Shown piece by piece: positions 41,436 to 50,146 of a stretch of 64,000 nucleotides of DNA. The stretch comes from Natronomonas marina (GTDB lineage Archaea; Halobacteriota; Halobacteria; Halobacteriales; Haloarculaceae): NCBI RefSeq assembly GCF_024298905.1, contig NZ_CP101154.1:3622932-3686931 (forward strand), in the 5' to 3' direction. A program made the position numbers and the translations under genes. Below the pieces are notes generated by a model, which searched no databases, was not told the origin of the DNA, and saw only the letters and a program-made list of their open reading frames with translations. Every line of letters begins with the position of its first letter. The stretch's first letter is position 1.

Positions 41436-41537
41436 ATGCACCAGCTCCGCGCCAAACTCGCGCTCGCCGGCGTCTTCACGGGCCTCGGGCTCCTGACGCT
41501 CGTCCTCGTGGTGACGACGCTGCCGACGCTCGCCTGA
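41436..41537 (+). CDS. 33-residue single-pass membrane peptide
   Basis: MHQLRAKLALAGVFTGLGLL followed by a hydrophobic run to TTLPTLA. A basic N-terminus and one membrane helix. The strong TATA box at leaderless distance and the U-rich, hairpin-rich region after the stop argue for a real small gene. Confidence 0.55.
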   Translation: MHQLRAKLALAGVFTGLGLLTLVLVVTTLPTLA

Positions 41538-41570
41538 GGCCCCGCGACGAAGGGACTCACGTACGAGCAT

Positions 41571-41745
41571 CCGCGAGCGTGCCGACGGCACGCTCGCGGT
41601 TCCCGGCGACGAGACGGCGGAGCCGTCGAGTCGCCGTAGCGAGAGCCGACTAACGCGGCCCGGAGGGCCGCGGCTGGAGGCTCTCGCGCATATTTTCCCC
41701 ACGTTTTTGCCGGCCGCTCGCCGCCGGCGAGCGGCCGTGTAAAAA
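41571..41745. repeat. array of four perfect hairpins between the 33-residue gene and purNH
   Basis: Hairpin 1: 13-bp arms, 3-nt loop (41571-41599). Hairpin 2: CGGCGAC...GTCGCCG (41604-41636) enclosing GACGGC/GCCGTC across a symmetric GA/GA internal loop. Hairpin 3: 9-bp outer arms (41639-41647 with 41679-41687) enclosing GCGGCCC/GGGCCGC. Hairpin 4: 13-bp arms with one central base (41711-41737), flanked by TTTTT (41704-41708) and AAAAA (41741-41745). The T-tracts could end transcription from both sides. No ORF. Confidence 0.7.
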
Positions 41746-41754
41746 GTGGGTGTT

Positions 41755-43326
41755 CTAGTGCTTGAACGCCCGCTGACCGGTGAACGCCATCGCCATGTCG
41801 TGGTCGTCGGCGGCCTCGATGACGTCCTCGTCGTTGACGGAGCCGCCGGGCTGGACGACGGCCTCGATGCCGGCGTCGGCGGCCTCCTCGATGCCGTCCG
41901 GGAACGGGAAGAAGGCGTCCGAGGCCATCACGGCGCCGTCGGCGTCCTTTCCCTCGGCGTGCTCGTCGGCCTTCATCGCGGCGAGGCGGACGGCGTCGAC
42001 GCGGGAGACCTGCCCCATCCCGACGCCGACGGTCTCGGTGCCCGTAGCGAAGAGGATGGCGTTGGACTTGACGTGCTTGATGGTCCGCCAGGCGAACAGC
42101 ATGGTCTCCAGTTGGGCATCGGTGGGTTCGCGGTCGGTGACGACCTCGAGGTCGTCGGCGGTCAACGACTGTCGGTCCCGCTCCTGGACCAGTCGGCCGC
42201 CGACGAGATCCGATTCGACGGGCGACGCGGCGGGGCCGTCCAGTTCGCCCACGTCGAGCACGCGGAGGTTGTCCGACTCCCGGAGGACGTCGAGGGCGGC
42301 GTCGGAGTAGCCGGGCGCGACGACGACCTCCTTGAAGGAGTCGGTGACGGCCTCGGCGGTGGCGGCGTCACAGGTGCGGTTCAGCGCGACGATGCCGCCG
42401 AAGGCGCTCATCGGGTCCGTCGACAGCGCGTCGTCGTAGGCCGCCGAAAGCGAGTCGGCGACCGCACAGCCGGCGGGGTTGGTGTGCTTGATGACCGCCG
42501 CGGCGGGGTCGTCGAACTCCCGGATGAGGTTCAACGCGCCGTCGGCGTCGTTGTAGTTGTTGTACGACAGCGCCTTGGCGCCCTCGTTCAACTGGTCGGC
42601 GCCGACGACGCTGGCCTCGTCGGCCGAGCCGTCGGCGTAGACGGCGGCCTCCTGGTGGGGGTTCTCGCCGTAGCGCAGCGCCCGGTCGCGGTCGTCGCTC
42701 CCGAGACGCCGGGCGGGGAACTGCCCGCCGTCGTCGCCCTCGACGGACACCTCGCCGTCGGCGACGGTCACGCGGTCCTCGGTGAACCACCGCACTGCAC
42801 GCGGGTAGGCGCTGAACTCCGCCTCGTGGAGGACCCGCTCCTTGAGGTCGTCCGTGTCGTCGCCCTCGTAGACCGGAACGGGTTCCTGGGTGACGATGGG
42901 ACCGCCGTCGACCGTCTCGTCGACGACGTGGACGGTACAGCCGGTCACCGAGACGCCGGCCTCCAGCACCTGCTCGTGGGCGTCCATCCCGGGGAACGAC
43001 GGCAGGAGCGACGGGTGGACGTTCAGCGTCGTCGGGGCGTCGTCGAGGAACTCCTCGGTGAGGATGCGCATGTAGCCGTCCAGACAGACCAGGTCGACGT
43101 CGTACCCCTCGAGTCGCTGGAGGATGCGGCGCTCGTGTCGCTCCCGCGGCTCCTCGTCGTCCTTCTCGACGACTTCGGTCGGAATTCCCCGCTCGGCGGC
43201 ACCCGAGAGCACCGGGGCGCCCTCCTCGTTCGTGAGCACGACGGCGAACTCGACACCGCCCGGTTCCGTGTCGGCCAGATGCAACAGGTTCCGGCCGCGG
43301 TTCGAGGCCATTCCGGCTATTTTCAT
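41755..43326 (-). CDS. purNH: PurN-PurH fusion: GAR and AICAR transformylase
   Basis: 523 residues. Residues 1 to about 190 are a GAR transformylase (PurN): [42 protein letters not shown] with catalytic Asn and His, and [10 protein letters not shown] with the Asp. Residues about 205-523 are the AICAR transformylase half of PurH ([33 protein letters not shown], ending GQRAFKH). The IMP-cyclohydrolase domain of bacterial PurH is missing, so ring closure needs a separate enzyme. Both reactions use 10-formyl-tetrahydrofolate. The start at 43326 has a cttttgc element 27 nt upstream. Divergent from purB. Confidence 0.94.
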   Translation of the reverse strand: MKIAGMASNRGRNLLHLADTEPGGVEFAVVLTNEEGAPVLSGAAERGIPTEVVEKDDEEPRERHERRILQRLEGYDVDLVCLDGYMRILTEEFLDDAPTTLNVHPSLLPSFPGMDAHEQVLEAGVSVTGCTVHVVDETVDGGPIVTQEPVPVYEGDDTDDLKERVLHEAEFSAYPRAVRWFTEDRVTVADGEVSVEGDDGGQFPARRLGSDDRDRALRYGENPHQEAAVYADGSADEASVVGADQLNEGAKALSYNNYNDADGALNLIREFDDPAAAVIKHTNPAGCAVADSLSAAYDDALSTDPMSAFGGIVALNRTCDAATAEAVTDSFKEVVVAPGYSDAALDVLRESDNLRVLDVGELDGPAASPVESDLVGGRLVQERDRQSLTADDLEVVTDREPTDAQLETMLFAWRTIKHVKSNAILFATGTETVGVGMGQVSRVDAVRLAAMKADEHAEGKDADGAVMASDAFFPFPDGIEEAADAGIEAVVQPGGSVNDEDVIEAADDHDMAMAFTGQRAFKH

Positions 43327-43378
43327 ACACGAGATGGGCTCCGCCGCCGCAAAAGGAGTTGCGGTTGCGGTCGTCGGA

Positions 43379-43398
43379 ATACCCACGGACGTGGGTAT
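43379..43398. promoter_or_regulatory. perfect dyad between purNH and purB
   Basis: ATACCCAC-GGAC-GTGGGTAT, two perfect 8-bp arms around a 4-nt spacer, between the divergent purine genes (207-nt gap). The right arm runs into gtataag, which could be a second TATA box. The nearest TATA elements are cttttgc for purNH and ctttttc (43503-43509) for purB. A purine-responsive operator is inferred. Confidence 0.55.
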
Positions 43399-43533
43399 AA
43401 GCGGTCGATGAAACGGCTTCCAGCCGCCGTCTGTTCATGTACGTGTATCATCGCCGCGAATCCCCGAGCGCGGTCGGACGATCCGGGTCGGGCAAGCGAC
43501 ACGCTTTTTCGCCGGGTCTCCCCACCCTCGGGT

Positions 43534-44919
43534 ATGACCGACCGGGGCCCACTGGAGGCCGTCTCGCCGCTGGACGGCCGGTACGCCCGTTACACGGAAC
43601 CGCTCGTGGAGTACGCCAGCGAGGCGGCGCTGATGCGCGCCCGCGTCCGCGTCGAGGTCGAGTACCTGCTCGCGCTGGCCGACCTCGAGGCGACGCCGCT
43701 CGCGCTGGACGACGACGCCCGCGCCGACCTGCGGGCGCTGTACGAGGCGTTCGACGCCGACGACGCCGACGTGATAAAGCGCCTGGAGACGGAGGGGTAC
43801 GGCGACTACGAGGCGACCAACCACGACGTCAAGGCCGTCGAGTACTTCGTCCGGATGGCGCTGCCCGACGAGGAGACGCAGGGGCCGTGGGTCCACTTCG
43901 GACTGACCAGCGAGGACGTCAACAACCTCGCCCACCGCCTGCTCGTGAAGCCGGCCGTCGAGACGGTGCTGGTCCCCGCGATCCGGGAGGTGCGGGACGA
44001 CCTCGCGGACGCCGCCCGAGAGCACCGCGACCTGCCGATGTTGGCCCGCACCCACGGCCAGCCGGCGACGCCGACCACCTACGGGAAGGAACTGGCCGTC
44101 TACGCCTCGCGGCTGGGGCGGGCGCTCGGCCGGCTGGAGGCCGCGAGTGCCGACCTCTCGGGCAAACTGGCCGGCGCCTCCGGCACCTACGCGGCCCACC
44201 ACGCCGCCTACCCCGACGTCGACTGGCGGGCCTTCGCCGAATCGTTCGTCGCGTCGCTCGGCCTCGAACACGAACCGCTGACGACGCAGGTCAACCCCTG
44301 TGACGACCTTGCGGCCGTCTTCGACGCGCTGCGCGGCGTCAACAACGTCCTCCGCGACCTCGACCTCGACGTGTGGCTCTACGTCTCGGACCGCTACCTC
44401 GGCCAGGAGACCGTCGACGGCGAGACGGGGTCGTCAACGATGCCGCACAAGGTCAACCCCATCGACTTCGAGAACAGCGAGGGCAACCTGACGAAGGCCA
44501 ACTCGGATCTGAACTTCCTGGCCGACTACGTCACCACCTCGCGGCTCCAGCGGGACCTCTCGGACTCGACGGTCAAGCGTAACATCGGCGCGGCGCTCGC
44601 TCACTGTCTCATCGGCTACCGCAAGACCGCCGCCGGCCTCGAGAAGGTGACGCCCAACGAGGGCGTCATGCGGGAGGACCTGGCGAACAACCCCGAGGTC
44701 ATCGGCGAGGCCGTCCAGACGGTCCTCCGGCGGGAGGGCGACACCGAGGCCTACGAGCGCATCAAGGAGTTGACTCGCGGCCGGCGGGCGACGCTGGAGG
44801 AGTTCCGGGAGCTGTTCGAGGACCTCGATGTCGAGGAGTCGGTTCGGGCGGAACTGCGCGCGCTCACGCCGGCCGACTACACCGGTCTCGGCGCCGAGTT
44901 GGTGGACGAACTGGACTGA
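43534..44919 (+). CDS. purB: adenylosuccinate lyase
   Basis: 461 residues. Fumarase/aspartase superfamily: SPLDGRYARY at the start, TNHDVKAVEYFVR, FGLTSEDVNN, ARTHGQPATPTTYGKE and the signature GSSTMPHKVNPIDFEN. Catalyses two steps, SAICAR to AICAR and adenylosuccinate to AMP, thus feeding the PurH half of the divergent fusion gene. A ctttttc element is 27 nt before the ATG. Confidence 0.95.
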   Translation: MTDRGPLEAVSPLDGRYARYTEPLVEYASEAALMRARVRVEVEYLLALADLEATPLALDDDARADLRALYEAFDADDADVIKRLETEGYGDYEATNHDVKAVEYFVRMALPDEETQGPWVHFGLTSEDVNNLAHRLLVKPAVETVLVPAIREVRDDLADAAREHRDLPMLARTHGQPATPTTYGKELAVYASRLGRALGRLEAASADLSGKLAGASGTYAAHHAAYPDVDWRAFAESFVASLGLEHEPLTTQVNPCDDLAAVFDALRGVNNVLRDLDLDVWLYVSDRYLGQETVDGETGSSTMPHKVNPIDFENSEGNLTKANSDLNFLADYVTTSRLQRDLSDSTVKRNIGAALAHCLIGYRKTAAGLEKVTPNEGVMREDLANNPEVIGEAVQTVLRREGDTEAYERIKELTRGRRATLEEFRELFEDLDVEESVRAELRALTPADYTGLGAELVDELD

Positions 44920-44962
44920 CCCGCGGGTCGACCGACACCACGGACCCCGACCGTCGGCACCG

Positions 44963-45367
44963 CTACCGGTCGATGTGCAGCGACACGCGACCGACCGCGA
45001 CCGTCTCGTCGTCCTCGGCCGAGGATACGTCCACGCGGACGACGCCCGTCGAGCCGCCGGTCCGAACGACCGACCCCTCGGCCGTCAGGTCGCCGGTCGC
45101 CGGACGGACGTAACTGACGTTCAACTCCGTGGTGGCGTGCGGCGTTCCGCCGGGGTCATCGAGCGTCGTTCGGAGGGTCGCGCTGCCGGCGTGGTCGACG
45201 AGCGTTGCGACCACGCCCCCCTGCAGGAAGCCGGTCCCCGGGTTCCCGAGCGATTCGTCGTACGGCAACGAGAGGCGAACGTACCCCGTCCGCTGCTCCT
45301 CGATCACGAGCCCCAGGTCCCGGAGGTGCTCGTGCTGCTCGAGCATCCGGTGGTTGACGTCGGTCAT
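44963..45367 (-). CDS. hotdog-fold thioesterase (PaaI family)
   Basis: 134 residues. GNPGTGFLQGGVVATLVDHAGSATL (a variant of the HGG-type loop with the catalytic Asp in DHA) and NVSYVRPATGDLTAEGSVV identify a 4HBT/PaaI hotdog enzyme hydrolysing acyl-CoA thioesters. The ATG at 45367 has a gttttatc element 27 nt upstream. Confidence 0.82.
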   Translation of the reverse strand: MTDVNHRMLEQHEHLRDLGLVIEEQRTGYVRLSLPYDESLGNPGTGFLQGGVVATLVDHAGSATLRTTLDDPGGTPHATTELNVSYVRPATGDLTAEGSVVRTGGSTGVVRVDVSSAEDDETVAVGRVSLHIDR

Positions 45368-45448
45368 GGACCGGCTTCGGCGCCGGGCCACGATAAAACG
45401 TGCGGCGTCACGCGCCCGGGTGGAGGCGGTGATCGGCCGTCCTGGCGG

Positions 45449-46693
45449 TCACTCGACGCCGGGCGCCTCGTCCTCCAGCCGCGTGAGGTCGTCGAACGTC
45501 TCCCGCCGGCGCGTCACGCGCTCGTCGTCGCCCTCGATTGCGACCTCGGCGGGCCGGGGCTGGGAGTGGAACTGGCTGGCCAGATCGATGCCGTAGGCGC
45601 CGACGTTGCCGACCGCCAGCAGGTCGCCCGCCTCCGGGCGGGGGATCGGCCGGTCGGTACAGAAGACATCGGCGCTGGTACACAGCGGGCCGCCGACGCT
45701 CGAGGCGACCGGCTCGCGGTCGGGACCGGTCACGTTGCGGACGTGGTGGTAGGCGTCGAACATCGCCGGCCTGATCATGTCGGTCAGCCCGGCGTCGACG
45801 CCGACGACGCGTGTCCCGGGGGTCTGCTTGATGGTGTTGACCCGGGTCAGGAGCGCCCCGGCGTCGGCCACGAGGTACCGTCCCGGCTCCAGCGCGACCG
45901 TCGCGTCGACGCCCGCCGTCACCTCCCGGATCATCGCCGCCGCGGCCTCGAGGTCCAGCGGGTCCGCGTCGGGCCGGTAGGGAACGCCGAATCCGCCGCC
46001 CAGGTCGAGGAACTCCAGGCCGCCGACCCGCTCGGCGAGGTCGGCCACCTTCCGGAGGGCGCGGCGGTGGTCCTCGAGGTCGTCGGCGAGGACGCCGCTG
46101 CCGACGTGGGCGTGCAGACCCACGAGGTCGAACCGCTCCCGTGCCGCCTCGGCGACGCGTTCGACCTCGTCGTAGGGCAGGCCGAACTTCGCGTCCTTGC
46201 CGGTGGCGACCTTCTCGTGGTGGCCCGTCCCGATGCCGGGGTTGACCCGGAGCGCGAGCCGGCCGTCGAAGCCGCGCTCGGCGAGCCGATCCAGCGTCAT
46301 CTCGGCGCCCGCCGTCACCGTCAACTCGGGGGTGTCCGCCCAGAGGTCGACCGCGTAGTCGAGGTCGCCGTCCGGCGGGTTGACGGCGGTGTACTGGAGG
46401 TCCTCGGCGGCGACGCCGGCCGCCAGCGCCCGGTGGAGTTCCCCGGCGGCGGCACACTCGACGTCGGCACCGGCGTCGTACAGCGTCCGTATCACCGCCC
46501 GCCCGGTGTTGGCCTTGGCGGCGTACATGACGTGGGCGAAGTCGAAGGCGGCCTCGAACCGGACGAAGTTCTCCCGAATTCGGTCGTGGTCGGTCACGTA
46601 CAGCGGCGTGCCGTACTCGTCGGCGAGCCGCTGGAGCCGGTCGTCGTCCCAGTCGGCGAGGCGCCTGACGGCCGGCGAGGCGGTAAGACTCAT
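45449..46693 (-). CDS. lysA: diaminopimelate decarboxylase
   Basis: 414 residues, fold-type III PLP enzyme. MYAAKAN with K60 binding PLP, HAHVGSG, LDLGGGFGVPY, LEPGRYLVADAG, and the partner-subunit CTSADVF cysteine block. Final step of lysine synthesis, meso-diaminopimelate to lysine. ATG 46693 with a ttgttatc element 27 nt before it. dapD, dapB and dapA follow further along the same strand, but are separated by unrelated genes. Confidence 0.92.
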   Translation of the reverse strand: MSLTASPAVRRLADWDDDRLQRLADEYGTPLYVTDHDRIRENFVRFEAAFDFAHVMYAAKANTGRAVIRTLYDAGADVECAAAGELHRALAAGVAAEDLQYTAVNPPDGDLDYAVDLWADTPELTVTAGAEMTLDRLAERGFDGRLALRVNPGIGTGHHEKVATGKDAKFGLPYDEVERVAEAARERFDLVGLHAHVGSGVLADDLEDHRRALRKVADLAERVGGLEFLDLGGGFGVPYRPDADPLDLEAAAAMIREVTAGVDATVALEPGRYLVADAGALLTRVNTIKQTPGTRVVGVDAGLTDMIRPAMFDAYHHVRNVTGPDREPVASSVGGPLCTSADVFCTDRPIPRPEAGDLLAVGNVGAYGIDLASQFHSQPRPAEVAIEGDDERVTRRRETFDDLTRLEDEAPGVE

Positions 46694-46775
46694 TACCGGA
46701 GGATGGGCGGGCCGGATAACAAGACTGTCGCCTCGGACCGAAACGCTTGGGCTCGTCGAGCGCCCACCGGCGACC

Positions 46776-47084
46776 ATGACCGACGACCGACGACGAACGG
46801 ACGGGGACGGCCACCGCGAGCGCGACGACCGACCCGCTGGGCCCGTCGGAGCCGTCCTCGGCGCGACGCTGGGACCGTTCGGCGCCGCCGTCGGCGGCGT
46901 CGTCGACGCGAACCGGCTGGCGGTGAAACTCTCGGTCGGCACCGGCGCCGACGCCGACGACGACGGGACGACCATCGAAATCGAAGCCCCCGAATCGAAC
47001 GAGAAGCGCGACGCCGACGGGGGAGCGGGCGCCGACGAAACCGGCGGGACGACGGACGCCGGATCCGACGCGAGCGACGACTGA
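46776..47084 (+). CDS. small acidic protein of unknown function
   Basis: 102 residues. Charged ends flank a short hydrophobic, Gly-rich middle (PVGAVLGATLGPFGAAVGGVVDANRLAVKLSVG); the tail is Asp/Glu/Gly-rich. No family recognised; plausible haloarchaeal protein that associates with a membrane or partner. Converges with the regulator gene at 47100. Confidence 0.55.
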   Translation: MTDDRRRTDGDGHRERDDRPAGPVGAVLGATLGPFGAAVGGVVDANRLAVKLSVGTGADADDDGTTIEIEAPESNEKRDADGGAGADETGGTTDAGSDASDD

Positions 47085-47099
47085 CGACCGACCCGCGAG

Positions 47100-47756
47100 T
47101 CAGACCCGGGATCCGTCGGTTTCGCGCTCGACGTCGACCCGGAACCCGTCCTCGATGTCGACCCGGACCGCCGTCGTCACCGTCCGGTAGACCTCGCAGT
47201 TCCCGCCGCCGTCGCGTATCCTGGTGCTGGCCTCGACCAGTCCGGCCGCCTGGAGTTCCTCGAGGCGGCGGTAGACGGTCGGCAGCGAGTAGCCGGTCGC
47301 GTCCGCCAGTTCGCTCGCACTGAGGGGCGCCTCGACGAGTGCCCGACAGCAGCGGCGGGCCTTGGCGTCCCCGAGCGCCTCGAAGACGGTCGCGTCGGGG
47401 CCGGAGACGGCCGGCGCCACCAGTTCCTCGACCGCGTCCCGGAGGGCAGTCGCCGCAAGCGGCGCGACCAGGTGGTCGTCGACCGCCGGCCCGGTCGCGC
47501 CCGGGTCCGACTCGTGGAGCGCGAGAACCCGCCCGTCGTACCCATCCGCTCGGAGGCGTTCGGGGAAGCGTCGCGGGCCGACCCCGTCGCCCCGCTCGTC
47601 GACGGCGACGAGGGCGACGCCGTCGCTCGCCGCCTCGACTGCCTGCCCGCCGTCTCGTACCCTCCGGACCCGGTACCCGTCGGACGCCACCTCGACGAAC
47701 CGCTCGGCGAAGGCCGCATCGTCACCGACGAGGAGAATCGTGGGCTCGTCTTCCAT
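47100..47756 (-). CDS. receiver-like domain plus winged-helix transcription regulator
   Basis: 218 residues. The N-terminal part (TILLVGDDAAFAERFVEVA..., LVAVDERGDG) resembles the HalX/response-regulator receiver with an Asp at the phosphorylation position, though sequence is divergent and the next loop lacks the usual KP. The C-terminal part (SASELADATGYSLPTVYRRLEELQAAGLVE) is an ArsR/MarR-type winged helix followed by a short beta domain. Target unknown. Confidence 0.75.
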   Translation of the reverse strand: MEDEPTILLVGDDAAFAERFVEVASDGYRVRRVRDGGQAVEAASDGVALVAVDERGDGVGPRRFPERLRADGYDGRVLALHESDPGATGPAVDDHLVAPLAATALRDAVEELVAPAVSGPDATVFEALGDAKARRCCRALVEAPLSASELADATGYSLPTVYRRLEELQAAGLVEASTRIRDGGGNCEVYRTVTTAVRVDIEDGFRVDVERETDGSRV

Positions 47757-47894
47757 CGTTGGCTCGGGCTCTGTCTGTCAATTTCCACGACCACCGTGGA
47801 GCAAAAAGATACTGTGTGAACGGTTGACGCACCACCGTCCGCGAGCCGTCGACTGCGGGGTTCCCGACGCCATCTTTCCCGCCAGTCGTGCCCG

Positions 47895-48344
47895 CTACTC
47901 GACGGCGATGGTGACCGGTTCGGCGTCGTCGGACTCCTCCTCCGTCGCCGTCGACAGTTCCGACAGCGCGAGTTCGAAGTTGCGCTTGTTGGCCTTCCAG
48001 ACGGCGTCGAAGAGGGTCCCGAGGACGGGCACCGAACCGACTGCGAAGTCCAGCGAGACGTTGGCGACCATCCGGAGAAGGGTCAGGAACGGGACGCCCA
48101 GCCGTGCCGACTCGACGACGATGTACGCCGACAGCGCCGCGGAGACGGCGTCCCCGCCGCCGGGAACGATACCGAGGATGGGGTCCAGACCGACCCGGAT
48201 GCTCGTTCCGGGTACCCGGACGCTCTCGTCGAGGAGGTACGCGACGAACCGCATCCGCCGGACCGCCGCCTCGTCGACGGAGTCGGGAAGCGCCATCTCG
48301 CCGTCGAACTGTTCGTCCAGCGGCGCCGCGAGTTCGTCAGCCAT
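47895..48344 (-). CDS. DUF4112-family membrane protein
   Basis: 149 residues. GLDPILGIVPGGGDAVSAALSAYIVVESARLGVP is the DUF4112 signature, and FAVGSVPVLGTLFDAVWKANKRNFELA its second block. Two or three membrane-embedded stretches; function unknown. A gtttatc element is 27 nt before the ATG (about 48368-48377). Confidence 0.82.
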   Translation of the reverse strand: MADELAAPLDEQFDGEMALPDSVDEAAVRRMRFVAYLLDESVRVPGTSIRVGLDPILGIVPGGGDAVSAALSAYIVVESARLGVPFLTLLRMVANVSLDFAVGSVPVLGTLFDAVWKANKRNFELALSELSTATEEESDDAEPVTIAVE

Positions 48345-48414
48345 ACCGCCACTGGGGACGCCGGCGGGATAAACTCGCGGCCAAATACGAGTTGGCGGGA
48401 ACGCCCCGACGGCG

Positions 48415-49251
48415 TCAGTTGTCCCGCAGGGCGTCCTCGCGGCGGGTCGCCTCCAGCGTCTCCGTCTCGAGGTCGGTGGCGACGACGGCGGGCTTGTAGG
48501 CGCCGCCCTCGAAGAGGTCGTGCTCGCCGACGCTGGACTCGACGAACCGGGTGAAGGCGCGGCGCTCCGGCGGCAGGTGGCCGTAGACGACCTCCTCCTC
48601 GACGAGGTCGTACACCGGGATTCGCGGCGTCAACAGCGTGTTCTCGCCGACGACGCTGTCCGCTCCGACGACGAACCCGGAGGTGACCCGACAGCCCGCC
48701 CCCAGCGAGACGCCGTCCTCGACGACGACCGGGGCGGCCTCGACCGGTTCCAGCACGCCGCCGATAAGCGTGTTCGCGCCGAGTTTGACGCCGTCGCCGA
48801 TCTGTGCGGCCGACCCGACGGTGTCACAGGAGTCGACGAGCGTCCCGTCGCCGACGTGGGCGCCGATGTTGACGAACGAGGGACTCATCAGGATGGCGTC
48901 GCTGCCGACGTAGGCGCCCCGGCGGACGACCGTCCCGTCCGGGGTGTTCCGCGTGCCACGGTCGGGAAGGTCGTCAGTCTCCCGGAGCGGCAGGACGTCG
49001 TGGTAGTCGACGCCGCCGTAGCTGTGGGTCTCGATGTCCCGCAGCCCGAAGTTCAGCAGGATGCCCTGCTTGACCCACTCGTTTGCCTGCCACTCGCCGT
49101 CTCGCTTCTCGGCGGCCCGTACCTCGCCGGCCTCCAGGGCCGCGAGGAAGTCCTCGAGTATCGCGTGTTCGTCGGCGCCCGCCTCCTCGGCCGACAGTCC
49201 CGACTCGTAGCGCCGCTGCAGGTCCCGAACGTCGTCTTCGAGCGCGCTCAT
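48415..49251 (-). CDS. dapD: tetrahydrodipicolinate N-succinyltransferase
   Basis: 278 residues. N-terminal helical domain, then a left-handed beta-helix of hexapeptide repeats (GAYVGSDAILMSPSFVNIGAHVG, GTLVDSCDTVGSAAQIG, GVKLGANTLIGGVLEP). Transfers a succinyl group from succinyl-CoA to tetrahydrodipicolinate in the DAP route to lysine. The ATG at 49251 starts MSALEDDVRDLQ; the longer frame runs into a repeat-bearing intergenic region and is not likely translated. Confidence 0.9.
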   Translation of the reverse strand: MSALEDDVRDLQRRYESGLSAEEAGADEHAILEDFLAALEAGEVRAAEKRDGEWQANEWVKQGILLNFGLRDIETHSYGGVDYHDVLPLRETDDLPDRGTRNTPDGTVVRRGAYVGSDAILMSPSFVNIGAHVGDGTLVDSCDTVGSAAQIGDGVKLGANTLIGGVLEPVEAAPVVVEDGVSLGAGCRVTSGFVVGADSVVGENTLLTPRIPVYDLVEEEVVYGHLPPERRAFTRFVESSVGEHDLFEGGAYKPAVVATDLETETLEATRREDALRDN

Positions 49252-49340
49252 TGTCGGGGGGACGGAAACGCGGGACTTGGCTCTGTCGAAGCCGTAGCGG
49301 CGACGGGGGCCGCCGCGGAGCCTCGGCACCCGCAGTCTCG

Positions 49341-49447
49341 TAGTGGTTACTGCGAGTCTCTACCACCGCGATGGTCCGTATCCGTGACGAGAGGCGCAAG
49401 TCGGCGTCTTTCGACACCGTTGCTGAAACTATTCGCAGTAACCACTA
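49341..49447. mobile_element. 107-bp MITE-like element with 15-bp terminal inverted repeats
   Basis: TAGTGGTTACTGCGA (49341-49355) is repeated as an exact inverted copy TCGCAGTAACCACTA (49433-49447) with 77 nt in between. No ORF lies inside. Outside are imperfect direct repeats, cagtctcgtag on the left (49333-49343, reaching into the repeat) and cagtcgtag on the right (49449-49457). The right end abuts the stop codon of the 49448-49732 gene. Could be a MITE or IS remnant; a large hairpin terminator is the alternative. It occupies most of the gap upstream of dapD. Confidence 0.5.
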
Positions 49448-49732
49448 TCAGTCGTAGGTGACCCAGGTCAGGAAGGCGATGGCGAGCAGTTCCAGCGCCT
49501 GCAGCAGCATCATCGCCCGGGCCGCCGGCGTCGTCAGTTCGAGCCCGGAGAAGGTGTAGTAGTAGAACGCCAGGACGTTCTCCGCCAGCAGCAACACCGC
49601 GAAGACCAGCGTGCCGAGGGTCTGTTTGGACCGTATCCGCCGGTAGTTGCTGCCCCAGACGTACGCCAGGGCCACCAGGAGGACGACGTTGACCGCGGCG
49701 GCGATTCGTGCGACGGTGAGCAGCGTGCTCAT
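49448..49732 (-). CDS. small three-helix membrane protein
   Basis: 94 residues with three hydrophobic helices (VARIAAAVNVVLLVALAYVW, LGTLVFAVLLLAENVLAFYYYTF, MMLLQALELLAIAFLTWVTY). The ATG overlaps the stop of a 21-codon ORF (ATGA), itself coupled to the upstream winged-helix gene. Similar small membrane proteins paired with an ArsR-like regulator are common in haloarchaea; function unknown. Confidence 0.75.
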   Translation of the reverse strand: MSTLLTVARIAAAVNVVLLVALAYVWGSNYRRIRSKQTLGTLVFAVLLLAENVLAFYYYTFSGLELTTPAARAMMLLQALELLAIAFLTWVTYD

Positions 49733-49794
49733 TCGGCGTTCCCTCCGCCCGTCGCGTCGTGCTGTTCGTTCACGGTGTCGTCTCGCCCTGTCAT
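49729..49794 (-). CDS. 21-residue peptide ORF coupled on both sides
   Basis: ATG at 49794 overlaps the stop of the winged-helix gene (ATGA); its own TGA overlaps the ATG of the membrane-protein gene (ATGA). Product starts MTGRDDTVNEQHDATG and ends NAE: soluble, acidic. The two 4-nt overlaps make translation likely, either for the peptide or as a coupling bridge. Confidence 0.55.
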   Translation of the reverse strand: MTGRDDTVNEQHDATGGGNAE

Positions 49795-50069
49795 GATTGG
49801 ACCTCCTCCATTATCTCCGTGGCTTTCTCCCAGTGGTGTCGCGTCCGGTCGGTGATGAGATAGACCGCCCCGTAGTCCGACTCGGTGCTCTCGACGATGC
49901 CGTTGTCCTCCAGTACCTCCAGATGGTGCTCTATCGTCTTGTAGTCGAGGTCGAGCTCGTCGGCCAGCTGGTTGCGATTGCGGGGCCGCTCGTCGAGCGC
50001 CCGCAGGATGCGAGCCCTGTTCGGACCGCCCCGCGTCCCGGCGAGGACCTGCCACAGCACCGGTTCCAT
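49791..50069 (-). CDS. winged-helix (ArsR-like) transcription regulator
   Basis: 92 residues. GGPNRARILRALDERPRNRNQLADELDLDYKTIEHHLEVLEDNGIV is a compact ArsR-type DNA-binding domain; a short beta wing and helix complete it. No metal ligands visible. The ATG at 50069 has a ttttatc element near 27 nt upstream. First gene of a three-ORF operon. Confidence 0.82.
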   Translation of the reverse strand: MEPVLWQVLAGTRGGPNRARILRALDERPRNRNQLADELDLDYKTIEHHLEVLEDNGIVESTESDYGAVYLITDRTRHHWEKATEIMEEVQS

Positions 50070-50146
50070 CGATTGGGACTCCCACGGGGACGATGATAAA
50101 ACACACCGGAACGGCCGGGCAAAGACGCCGCAGGCGGCCCGCGGGC

